Position numbers and translations under genes: made by a program
From: Frankia sp. RB7
GTDB lineage: Bacteria; Pseudomonadota; Alphaproteobacteria; Rhizobiales; Xanthobacteraceae
Assembly (NCBI GenBank): GCA_030403585.1
Contig: JAUEPE010000011.1
Coordinates: 1-64,000 of the forward strand
Length of the DNA: 64,000 bases
Reading direction: 5' to 3'
Notes under the pieces: model-generated
What the model saw: only the letters and a program-made list of their open reading frames with translations
What the model was told of the DNA's origin: nothing
Database searches by the model: none
Shown: piece by piece, positions 11,276 to 18,356 of the stretch
Position numbering within the stretch: the first letter of the stretch is position 1
How the letters are laid out: each line of letters opens with the position of its first letter

Positions 11276-12199
11276 ATGCCTCGAACACGCGACGGATTTA
11301 CTGATATGGACTGGGACAAGCTGAAGGTGTTTCACGCTGCGGCGGAGGCGGGAAGCTTCACGCATGCGGGAGAGCAGCTCGGCCTGTCGCAATCGGCGGT
11401 CTCTCGCCAGGTCTCGGCGCTGGAGCAGGAGCTCTCGGTCTCGCTGTTCCACCGCCACGCCCGCGGCCTGATCCTCACCGAGCAGGGCGATCTCCTGTTC
11501 CGCACTGCGCATGACGTGTTCATGCAGCTGCAGGCAGCGCGCGCGAAACTGACCGACAGCCGCGAGCGGCCGAGCGGCGATCTCAAGATCACCACCACGC
11601 CCGGCGTCGGCATCAACTGGCTGATCCCGCGGCTCGGCGAATTCACCGCGCTCTATCCGGAGATCCGGATCTCGCTGATCGTCACCGACGAAGAGCTGGA
11701 CCTGTCGATGCGCGAGGCCGACGTTGCGATCCGCACCCGCAAGCCGACACAGCCTGATCTCATCCAGCGTAAGCTTTTCGCGATGGGCTTCCACGCCTAT
11801 TGCTCGCCGGATTACATCAAGCGCTTCGGCACGCCGCGAACGCTGGAGGAGCTCGACTCCCACCGTATCATCACGCTGTCCGACGGAAACTTCGCGCCTC
11901 ACTTGCAGAACCGTAACTGGCTGGTCGAAGCCGGCCGCAACGGCTCGGGTCCGCGCGAGGCCTATTTCAGAGTGAACAACATCCTCGGTCTCGTGCGTGC
12001 CTGTCAGCAGGGCCTCGGCATCGCAGCACTTCCGGATTATTTGATCGAAGAACAGAGCCGCCTCGTACAGCTGTTCGGCGAATCGGATTCGATCCAGCTC
12101 GATACGTATTTCGTCTATCCGGAAGAGCTGAAGACGGTCGCGCGCGTGCAGGTGTTCCGCGACTTCGTGGTGAGCAAGGCGCAGCGCTGGCCTTCCTGA
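11276..12199 (+). CDS. LysR-family transcriptional regulator
   Basis: 307-residue LysR-type regulator. The N-terminal winged helix-turn-helix is WDKLKVFHAAAEAGSFTHAGEQLGLSQSAVSRQVSALEQEL and the C-terminal half is a periplasmic-binding-like effector domain (about 95-300). An alternative ATG at 11306 (MDWDKLK) matches the usual start of this group better and may be the true one. It begins 5 bases after trxB, so the two are probably co-transcribed; a redox role is possible but only inferred from position. Confidence 0.9.
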   Translation: MPRTRDGFTDMDWDKLKVFHAAAEAGSFTHAGEQLGLSQSAVSRQVSALEQELSVSLFHRHARGLILTEQGDLLFRTAHDVFMQLQAARAKLTDSRERPSGDLKITTTPGVGINWLIPRLGEFTALYPEIRISLIVTDEELDLSMREADVAIRTRKPTQPDLIQRKLFAMGFHAYCSPDYIKRFGTPRTLEELDSHRIITLSDGNFAPHLQNRNWLVEAGRNGSGPREAYFRVNNILGLVRACQQGLGIAALPDYLIEEQSRLVQLFGESDSIQLDTYFVYPEELKTVARVQVFRDFVVSKAQRWPS

Positions 12200-12299
12200 T
12201 TTCCGCATGTCTGACATGCGGCCTCGGCTGTTGCTGGATGCCGCTCGTCAAGCCCATACTGTTTGTACGCTGAGCCTTCGCGTTGCGCATTTGTCCCCC

Positions 12300-12403
12300 T
12301 CCTCCAGTGGCGCGGGAGTTCAGTAATCCCTCTTGGAAGGTGATTGTGTCGGCCTCACGTGGCCAATACCTTAAGCCGGGCCTTCGGGTCCGGCTTTTTT
12401 TCT
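12300..12403 (+). ncRNA. Candidate small RNA ending in a UUCG terminator
   Basis: A structured stretch (nested AAGGT/ACCTT and GGCC/GGCC stems) runs straight into a very strong terminator, AAGCCGGGCC-TTCG-GGTCCGGCTT plus T7. The 5' end is not defined by sequence. It could instead be the 3' untranslated region of the LysR gene. No known family was recognised. Confidence 0.35.
12373..12403 (+). terminator. UUCG-tetraloop intrinsic terminator
   Basis: 10-bp stem with one G:T pair, TTCG loop and a following run of T. Closes the LysR transcript or the proposed small RNA. Confidence 0.85.
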
Positions 12404-12573
12404 GTCCAATTCAGCTTTCGCCTTCCGCGTGTATTGACAGTTTTGGGTATGCCCCGCATCATTTCCAAATGATCACGAAGTCGTGCGCAATAGTCTCGAA
12501 AAAAGGCCCCCATTCGGGGACCTCGGATTTTTGCGCGCGCTAAACACCGCTTCGTCATCGCAAGCAAATCCCG

Positions 12574-12602
12574 AAAACCCCGCCGCCTGGACGGGGTTTT
12601 TT
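12574..12602 (+). terminator. Intrinsic terminator upstream of the DapA-family gene
   Basis: AAAACCCCG/CGGGGTTTT stem with a 9-nt loop and T6. Ends whatever is transcribed between 12404 and 12573, and insulates the DapA-family gene. Confidence 0.8.
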
Positions 12603-12646
12603 CATGTGCCTCCGTCTCAGGTTTTTCCCGAGAAGGAGATATGAAC

Positions 12647-13555
12647 ATGACCGACTTGCGAACCCACATGCATGGGCTCTGGCTGCCGCTGGTGACGCCG
12701 TTTCGTGACGGCCGCCTCGACGAGACATCGCTGCGGCGGCTGACGCGGCACTACTGCACGCAAGGCATCGACGGCTTCATCCTGGGCGCGACCTCGGGCG
12801 AAGGCATGACGCTGCGCGATTCCGAGCTCGAACGTCTCGTCGCCATCGTGCGCGACGAGATGGCGGCCGACCGCCGGACGTTGCCGATCGGCCTTGGCCT
12901 TTCAGGTGCGGACACGTCGCGGATGAAGGAACGGCTGGATGAGACCGCGGACTGGCCGATCGACTTCTATCTGATCGCGAGCCCCTATTACGTGCGGCCG
13001 TCGCAACGCGGCATCCTCGCGCATTTCGAGGCGCTGGCCGATCACGCCGCCTGGCCGCTCGCGCTCTACAACATTCCCTATCGCTGCGCCGTCGGTATCA
13101 CCAACCAGACCATGCTGCGGCTCGCCGAGCATCCGAACATCATCGGGCTGAAGGATTGCGGCGCGAGCCGCGAGCAATCGATCGCGCTGCTGCGCGACAG
13201 GCCGCAGGGCTTTCGCGTGCTGACCGGCGAGGATGCGAACTACTTCGAGGCGCTCAGCGACGGCGCCGATGGCGGCATCGTGCTATCCGCCCATCTCGAG
13301 ACTGCAACCTTCGCCGCCGTCCATGCCGGGCTGAAGAGTGGCAACCAGGACGCTGCGCTGGCGCGCTGGCAGGAGGTCGAAGAGCTGACGCGGCTGTTGT
13401 TCACTGAACCGAGCCCCGCGCCGGCGAAGTACTGGCTGTGGCGAAGCGGCCTGATTGACAGCCCCGAAGTGCGCCTGCCGATGGTGGAGGTGAGCAGCGA
13501 GCTTGCAGCCACGATCGATCGCGAGATCGAGCGGCGCATGCAGGTCGCGGCGTAA
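12647..13555 (+). CDS. DapA-family (dihydrodipicolinate synthase-like) lyase
   Basis: 302-residue TIM-barrel aldolase/lyase of the DapA/NanA superfamily. The Schiff-base lysine is Lys169 (IGLKDCG) and the catalytic Tyr141 lies in LYNIPYR, 28 residues earlier as in DapA. GATSGEGMTL corresponds to the pyruvate-binding loop GTTGES. The second ATG at 12647 is preferred, 8 bases from AAGGAG; the ATG at 12641 is only 2 bases from it. It is free-standing and not near lysine genes, so whether it is true DapA or a paralogue acting on another oxo-acid is open. Confidence 0.88.
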   Translation: MTDLRTHMHGLWLPLVTPFRDGRLDETSLRRLTRHYCTQGIDGFILGATSGEGMTLRDSELERLVAIVRDEMAADRRTLPIGLGLSGADTSRMKERLDETADWPIDFYLIASPYYVRPSQRGILAHFEALADHAAWPLALYNIPYRCAVGITNQTMLRLAEHPNIIGLKDCGASREQSIALLRDRPQGFRVLTGEDANYFEALSDGADGGIVLSAHLETATFAAVHAGLKSGNQDAALARWQEVEELTRLLFTEPSPAPAKYWLWRSGLIDSPEVRLPMVEVSSELAATIDREIERRMQVAA

Positions 13556-13576
13556 TCCTGCACCTCGTTTGCGGAG

Positions 13577-13630
13577 ACAGCCCCTCACCCCACCCTCTCT
13601 CCGCAAGAACGGGGAGAGGGTGCGAGAGCC
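13577..13630. repeat. Mosaic palindromic repeat, copy 1
   Basis: CCCTCACCCCACCCTCTC followed by CCGCAAGAACGGGGAGAGGG, a self-complementary unit recurring across this window. It directly follows the DapA-family stop. Confidence 0.7.
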
Positions 13631-13747
13631 TCGCGTGGTTAACCGCGCACGAACTCCGTTCGCAGCTGCCGCATGGCGCATCCACGCCTCGTTTACGCAA
13701 TGGCGCCTATCGTTTCCCTGCAAAGTCTTCAAACAGGGGGAATGACC

Positions 13748-13894
13748 ATGGGGCAACGCGCTCGCCCGACCGCGGCGGAAATCTTCGCGCCTGCCGATCT
13801 TTTGCAGGGAATTTTGGTGGTGTCGTCGTTCGGCTTCTGGGCCGTGATGCTCGGTCTGATGCCGGTGCTGCTGTTTCGGGTCTGGCTCGCCTGA
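13748..13894 (+). CDS. Small single-pass membrane protein (48 aa)
   Basis: 48 residues beginning MGQRARPTAAEIFAPADL. A soluble N-terminus of about 22 residues precedes one strongly hydrophobic helix (GILVVSSFGFWAVMLGLMPV) and a short RVWLA tail. AGGGGGA sits about 7 bases before this ATG; an ATG two codons upstream (13742) is too close to it. No family recognised. A similar-sized membrane microprotein follows at 14027. Confidence 0.6.
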   Translation: MGQRARPTAAEIFAPADLLQGILVVSSFGFWAVMLGLMPVLLFRVWLA

Positions 13895-14026
13895 TGACGG
13901 GAGATCGCGGGCATGGTTAAGCCGTGGTGGCAAATGCGCTCAAAATGCGAGCGCGCCAGCCGCCCGGAATTTTAAAACATCCCGCGTATCGTTCAGCCCA
14001 TAAGCGAAGAAATCGCGGGGGCGATC

Positions 14027-14173
14027 TTGAACAATCAGAATGATGCGGCGTCGCATTACGACGCCGGACAGCAGGGCTTTTCCACCGAAGACATCATCTG
14101 GGCCATCGGCATCTGGACGGTGATCCTGACGCTGTCACCGGTCATCGTGTTCTACATGCTGATGATCGCGTAG
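14027..14173 (+). CDS. Small single-pass membrane protein (48 aa, TTG start)
   Basis: 48 residues beginning (TTG) LNNQNDAASHYDAGQQGFST; a polar N-terminal 20 residues are followed by a hydrophobic helix (IIWAIGIWTVILTLSPVIVF) at the C-terminus. GGGGG lies 6 bases before the TTG, and GC-rich third positions support coding. Same architecture and same length as the 13748 gene, but no clear sequence identity. Function unknown. Confidence 0.5.
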   Translation: MNNQNDAASHYDAGQQGFSTEDIIWAIGIWTVILTLSPVIVFYMLMIA

Positions 14174-14190
14174 CTTCAATCTATCTTTTG

Positions 14191-14237
14191 AGCGCGATCT
14201 TTTCGGAAAACCGCTTCACACTTTTCCGGATCGCGCT
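14191..14237. repeat. 47-bp palindromic element, copy A
   Basis: Outer arms AGCGCGATC/GATCGCGCT enclose CGGAAAACCGCTTCACACTT then TTCCG. A second 47-bp copy with the same core in the opposite orientation lies at 59954-60000. Resembles the short intergenic mosaic palindromes of rhizobia. Confidence 0.7.
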
Positions 14238-14252
14238 CATCCTGAAAACGCA

Positions 14253-14278
14253 AAACGCGCGGGACGCGCCGCGCGTTT
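14253..14278 (-). terminator. Terminator of the ParA gene
   Basis: AAACGCGCG/CGCGCGTTT stem; on the minus strand it is followed by a T run. Lies 27 bases past the ParA-family stop. Confidence 0.65.
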
Positions 14279-14304
14279 GTCGTCCGGGGAAATGATTGAT
14301 GAAA

Positions 14305-14982
14305 TTATGCCGCCTGCTTGTGCATTGCGCCGGATGCCGACGCCGTGCCGCGAATGGCTTTCACTGAACGCTCGATCGCCGCCCACAGCCTACCGATTTC
14401 CTGAGCTGCACGGCTCTCGGCCTGATACTCGCGCGCGCCTTCGCCGTGGCTGAGTGCCATCAACAAATCCGAACGGTTGGTGATCTGACCGCCCCACACC
14501 GGAGCGCGGAACTTGGCCAGCGCCTCGCGGGCGATGGTGACGATCGGGCTTTCCGATTCGTCTCGACGCGCCGGAGCACCGTTGAGCACGACCGCGTAGG
14601 GCTTGCGCGCCGCGCGGCACATCTGGATGGTTTCCTGCACCGCGTTGACGTCGAACACGCCGGGCCGTGCCGGGATGACGACCATCGTCGCGTTCTTGAT
14701 CGCGTCGTCGACCACCGCCGAGAGATTCGGCGGCGTGTCGATCAGCACCCACTCGTAACCGTCGCGCTTGGCAGCGGAGACGATGCCGCTGACCGAGTTC
14801 ACCGCCGACTTGATCGGCGGCTCGTTGGTGCCACGCAGCTTGTGCCACAGCGTGAGCGAGCCTTGCGGATCCGCGTCCACAAGCATCACCTGCTTGCTCG
14901 CCTTGATCTGCGCAGCAAGATGTGCGGCCAGGGTACTCTTGCCCGAGCCGCCTTTACGCGATGCAAAAACAATAACGTTCAT
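14305..14982 (-). CDS. Orphan ParA/MinD-family ATPase
   Basis: 225-residue deviant Walker-A ATPase: MNVIVFASRKGGSGKSTLAAHL carries KGGSGKS with the signature lysine, LVDADPQGSLTLWHKL is switch I/A', and VLIDTPPNLS is Walker B. Such proteins position cargo such as plasmids or protein clusters. No parB or centromere-binding gene is adjacent, so it is an orphan and its cargo is unknown. The ATG at 14982 is chosen for GGAGG 8 bases upstream; the frame runs on to 15141 without family similarity. A 12-bp direct repeat lies about 180 bases upstream. Confidence 0.85.
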   Translation of the reverse strand: MNVIVFASRKGGSGKSTLAAHLAAQIKASKQVMLVDADPQGSLTLWHKLRGTNEPPIKSAVNSVSGIVSAAKRDGYEWVLIDTPPNLSAVVDDAIKNATMVVIPARPGVFDVNAVQETIQMCRAARKPYAVVLNGAPARRDESESPIVTIAREALAKFRAPVWGGQITNRSDLLMALSHGEGAREYQAESRAAQEIGRLWAAIERSVKAIRGTASASGAMHKQAA

Positions 14983-15380
14983 ACCTCTGGCCTCCAGATT
15001 GACCCCAGGCTGCGAAAATGAATCACCGCGCTGATTCGTGAAAGAAAAATTTATCAGGAGTTGCGTTGCCGTCACGAAATAACAAGAGGTGTTGGCTTTT
15101 GAGTCACACTGCTGCATGCGACGATAGACACGAACCGTCATGAATCGCTGTTCACGCGGGCAATCGCGCGTTTTCTAGGCAATCGCGCGGGAAAATTCGG
15201 AACACAACCTCGCCGGGCAAATCCCAGTGCGGCTCTTGTTCATCGAGCGCGGACGCAATTGCTGCAGGCGCTTGCGCGGCCTACGCGAACAAAACGAGTC
15301 CAGTGGCTATCGCGAGGCTGCTGCCCCTGAGTCATTTTGACGCGCGGGGTGACTAGGGTCAGGGAGGGAACGCGGGACGC
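14983..15380. other. 398-base gap upstream of ParA
   Basis: No coding frame is supported. It holds a 12-bp direct repeat GGCAATCGCGCG at 15159-15170 and 15178-15189 (19 bp apart, about two helical turns), probably in the ParA promoter region. The part next to the Cys-rich gene (15290-15380) shows nothing recognisable. Confidence 0.4.
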
Positions 15381-15713
15381 CTAGCCGTCCTCGGTCTTTT
15401 TCTTCTTGGCTTTCGGCTTGGTCTTTTTCGCCACGACCGGCTTGATGTTGGTCGGTGCACCTGCGACCGGCTCCGGCCCCTGGCGGAAGAACGCCCGGCA
15501 TTGCGGCGACAGTTGCGACTTCTTCCGGATCATGCAGGCGGTGATGGCATCGACGTTCGGGACGAACTCGCCGCACAGGCTCATCGCATCCGGCGTGCAG
15601 GCCTGCTGCTGCTCCGGCGTGTAGGCGAAGCCCGTGCCCGGCTGGACCAGAACGGCGAGCGCCAGCCCAAAGGTCGCAGCAGCCAAGGATGTCTTCAAGC
15701 GAAACGCCGGCAT
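15381..15713 (-). CDS. Secreted Cys-rich-repeat protein
   Basis: 110 residues. The signal peptide is MPAFRLKTSLAAATFGLALA through about residue 32 (GFA), followed by one unit resembling the GLG1-type cysteine-rich repeat: ACTPDAMSLCGEFVPN, then ITACMIRKKSQLSPQCRAFF, with four cysteines. The tail is Lys-rich and basic (KKTKPKAKKKKTEDG). Likely periplasmic; function unknown. The ATG at 15713 gives a clean signal peptide, although the frame extends to 16100. Confidence 0.75.
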   Translation of the reverse strand: MPAFRLKTSLAAATFGLALAVLVQPGTGFAYTPEQQQACTPDAMSLCGEFVPNVDAITACMIRKKSQLSPQCRAFFRQGPEPVAGAPTNIKPVVAKKTKPKAKKKKTEDG

Positions 15714-15984
15714 TGAGCCCCCCAAGTGTCGAGTCGGGGGAGTGTGGGTGAACGGGCGTTCGTTGGCAACGAGGCCTGAGGCGAAACCCGCAAGCTGTGC
15801 GCTCTCGGCAACAGAGAGGGCCCCGGCCCAAACCGCGAAAACAACCCCATGCACAGTAGCCAGGCCCCTGGGCGGCTTTGCGAATTTCACCGCTCTTGCG
15901 GATTTTACGAATTTCCTTTGACACGTCGGGCAAAACACCGGCATGATGGCATGATCGAGAGCTGCGTGGGGTGGTCGGCCTAAT

Positions 15985-16001
15985 CTCCCCGTGAGGGGGA
16001 G
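15985..16001 (+). promoter_or_regulatory. Hairpin overlapping the AEC ribosome binding site
   Basis: CTCCCC-gtgag-GGGGAG folds the Shine-Dalgarno purines of the next gene into a stem, with the ATG 6 bases later. It could lower or condition translation. Confidence 0.5.
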
Positions 16002-16007
16002 GATCGC

Positions 16008-16952
16008 ATGGCCACCGTGTTGATCGTCGCGCCGGTGTTTGCGCTGATCGCGGCCGGCTATGCGGCGGTGCTGTTTCGCTTCGTCTCCGAGGGCGCGCAC
16101 AAGGGCATCTCCGAATTCGCCTTCAGCATCGCGATCCCCGCGCTGCTGTTTCGCACCATCGTCGTCTCGGAATTCCCGGACGTCAGTCCCTGGCGGATGT
16201 GGGGCGCCTATTACGGCGCGCTCGCCCTGATCTGGATCACGGCGCTGATGATCTCGGCGGTCATGCGCGAACGGCGCGAGGACCGCGAGGACGGCGTCGT
16301 GTTCGCGATCGGCTCGGTCTACGGCAACATCGTGATGCTCGGCATTCCACTTACGCTCTCCGCGCTCGGCAACGAGGCCGCAGGCCCGATGTCGCTGATC
16401 CTGTCGGTGAACACGCTGCTGCTCTGGCTCTGCGGCATTTTGCAGATGGAGCTTGTCAGCCGCAAACGGACCGGCTCGCCGCTGGCGGTGATCCGCCCCG
16501 TGCTGGCAGATCTCGCGCGCAATCCGCTGATGCTGGGAATCGGCTTCGGCGTCATCTGGCGCTTTACTGGTTTGGGCCTCAACCCCGTCGTCGACAAGAC
16601 GATCGAGCTGCTCGCGCAGGCGGGATCGCCGGCCGCCCTGATCGCGCTCGGCATCACCCTGTTTCGGTTCGAGGTGAAGGGCGAGATGGGAAGCGTCGTC
16701 GTGATGAGCGCGCTCAAGCTGCTGGCGATGCCGGCGGTGGCGTTCGCGCTGGCAAAACTGTTGAACCTGCCGCCGGTCGTGACAGGCGTCGTCGTGCTGT
16801 TCGCAGCGATGCCCACCGGCGCGAACGCCTACATCTTTGCGGTCCAGTATCAGCGGCTGGTGAACCCGGTGTCGGGCGCGGTGGCGCTGGGGACGTTGCT
16901 GGCGGCGGTGACGTTGCCGGTGGTGGTGATGGTGGTGGCCGGGGTTAGGTAG
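16008..16952 (+). CDS. AEC-family (auxin efflux carrier-like) transporter
   Basis: 314-residue membrane protein with about 10 helices. The N-terminal half (VAPVFALIAAGYAAVLFRF) and C-terminal half (PTGANAYIFAVQYQRLVNPV) match the bacterial AEC/malate-permease family, which exports or takes up small carboxylates. The PTGANAYIFA motif in the penultimate helix is typical. It starts after AGGGGGAGGA, which is itself in a hairpin. The substrate cannot be assigned. Confidence 0.9.
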   Translation: MATVLIVAPVFALIAAGYAAVLFRFVSEGAHKGISEFAFSIAIPALLFRTIVVSEFPDVSPWRMWGAYYGALALIWITALMISAVMRERREDREDGVVFAIGSVYGNIVMLGIPLTLSALGNEAAGPMSLILSVNTLLLWLCGILQMELVSRKRTGSPLAVIRPVLADLARNPLMLGIGFGVIWRFTGLGLNPVVDKTIELLAQAGSPAALIALGITLFRFEVKGEMGSVVVMSALKLLAMPAVAFALAKLLNLPPVVTGVVVLFAAMPTGANAYIFAVQYQRLVNPVSGAVALGTLLAAVTLPVVVMVVAGVR

Positions 16953-17036
16953 GGCTCGCTATGCCTGCCCGGCGACCTCGGGCCGAAATACCCGGAAAAT
17001 CGCTTTTTTGCCGGATTCTGAGACCATTTCTCAAAT

Positions 17037-17122
17037 CGTATACTTATATATATCCTTCTTTATTAATTTGGATACTTATAGATATACAAATTATGTAATC
17101 TGGAATACATATAAGTATCCAA
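17037..17122. promoter_or_regulatory. AT-rich control region with 12-bp inverted repeat
   Basis: In a GC-rich genome this stretch is strikingly AT-rich. TTGGATACTTAT (17068-17079) and ATAAGTATCCAA (17111-17122) are perfect inverted repeats, and a third partial half-site ATACTTATATATATCC lies near 17040. Immediately upstream of the HTH gene at 17143; likely its promoter and operator. Confidence 0.65.
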
Positions 17123-17142
17123 CTATGACCGCCGCGTAGCCC

Positions 17143-17622
17143 ATGAGCCAACAAATGAGCGTCAAAACTATCGTTCAGCAGCAGTACCGCAGCATCGTCG
17201 ACAGCGCGGCCGCCAGCGTTGCCGGATTGAAAGCACCGCCGGAAGGCTGGTTGCGCACGGTCCGCAGCGCGCTCGGCATGTCGGGTGCAGACGTCGCAAA
17301 GAAGATGGGCGTCACCCGCGCACGCGTCACCACGGCAGAACGCGCCGAGCTCACAGGCGGCATCACCCTGAAATCAATGCAGGCGACAGCCGAGGCGATG
17401 GGGTGTCGCTTCGTCTATGCGATCGTTCCGACATCGGGACATGTCGAGGATATCATCGCTGCCCAGGCTCGAAAAAAAGCTACGGCAATCGTCGGCACAG
17501 CCAGCACGCATATGGCCCTCGAAAACCAGAAACTGCCGGACGACAAAATTGCTCAGGATGTCGAACGTCTCACCCGTGAGATCGCGGAGGAAATGCCTCC
17601 GAATTTCTGGAGCGACAAGTGA
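17143..17622 (+). CDS. Mobile mystery protein A (HTH partner of a Fic protein)
   Basis: 159 residues. An Xre-type helix-turn-helix is visible in RTVRSALGMSGADVAKKMGVTRARVTTAERAEL (about 40-70). Mobile mystery protein A is a recognised family that always precedes mobile mystery protein B, a Fic-domain protein, and moves horizontally as a pair. Here it overlaps the B gene by 4 bases (GTGA). It probably represses its own AT-rich promoter and may act as an antitoxin-like partner; that role is inferred from Fic toxin-antitoxin parallels. Confidence 0.85.
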   Translation: MSQQMSVKTIVQQQYRSIVDSAAASVAGLKAPPEGWLRTVRSALGMSGADVAKKMGVTRARVTTAERAELTGGITLKSMQATAEAMGCRFVYAIVPTSGHVEDIIAAQARKKATAIVGTASTHMALENQKLPDDKIAQDVERLTREIAEEMPPNFWSDK

Positions 17623-18221
17623 TCGGGGATCTCAGCTATCCCGAGGGAGCGACGCCGCTCGATCCAAACGAGCTTGGCGGGCTGAAGCACAAACACATCA
17701 CAACGCAAGGCGAACTCGATCAACTGGAGCAGGCCAACATCGAATCCGGCTTACGCTGGCTCGGTCGATAGAGAGCCCACGTCCTGACCGACGACTTCGT
17801 CATCACCTTGCAAAAGCGCTTGTTCGGCGAGGTCTGGGACTGGGCGGGCACGTTCCGAAAGACTGGAAAGAACATCGGCGTCGATCCGAACCACATTCCC
17901 GTAGAGCTTCGAACCCTCATGGGTGACGCCCAGTTTTGGGCTGACCATAAAACCTACTCACCTTCCGAAGCTGCCATTCGCTTGCACCACCGCCTCGTCA
18001 AGATTCATCCGTTTGCCAATGGCAACGGCAGGCACGCACGTATCATGGCGGATGCTGTCCTGGACCGCGTCTACAAGGCAAGGCCAATCGATTGGGCAGA
18101 CGGACACGATCTTCAAAAGATGAATGAGCGCCGCACCGCTTACATCGCGGCTCTCAGGGCAGCCGACCAGGACGACATTGGTGCTTTGATGAAGTTCGTT
18201 GGTCCGCGAGATGATCCTTGA
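17619..18221 (+). pseudogene. Mobile mystery protein B (Fic domain) with internal TAG stop
   Basis: The frame starts at GTG 17619, overlapping the A gene, and reads VIGDLSYPEGATPLDPNELG with family similarity until an in-frame TAG at 17769-17771 (codon 51). It then continues in the same frame as RAHVLTDDFVITLQKRLFGEVWDWAG and on to 18221. The Fic core HPFANGNGRHAR is intact, so the AMPylation site itself is preserved. The stop splits a conserved region, so this is either a nonsense pseudogene, a downstream-restart product (TTG at 17808, about 137 aa) or a sequencing error. Confidence 0.85.
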
Positions 18222-18356
18222 AGCACGATGAGATGAGCGGTGACGATGCCGACTTCCGCGCTTGACCTGATGCTCCTTTCGTCGCCGTCGAGGGTGTGAT
18301 AGGTCCTGCAATTCTCCCGGTTCGGCGACGAACGCGCATCCAGGTAAGGGTAGATC

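Larger units (their letters stand above)
12200..12646. other. 447-base gap with three terminator-like hairpins
   Basis: No protein-coding frame is supported. The gap has three successive hairpins with T tracts (12373-12403, 12499-12532, 12574-12602) and a TTGACA at 12434-12439. This layout is what one or two small RNA genes would produce. The first segment contains an AAGGT/ACCTT stem enclosing GGCC-tcacgt-GGCC (about 12336-12372) directly before the first terminator. Confidence 0.5.
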
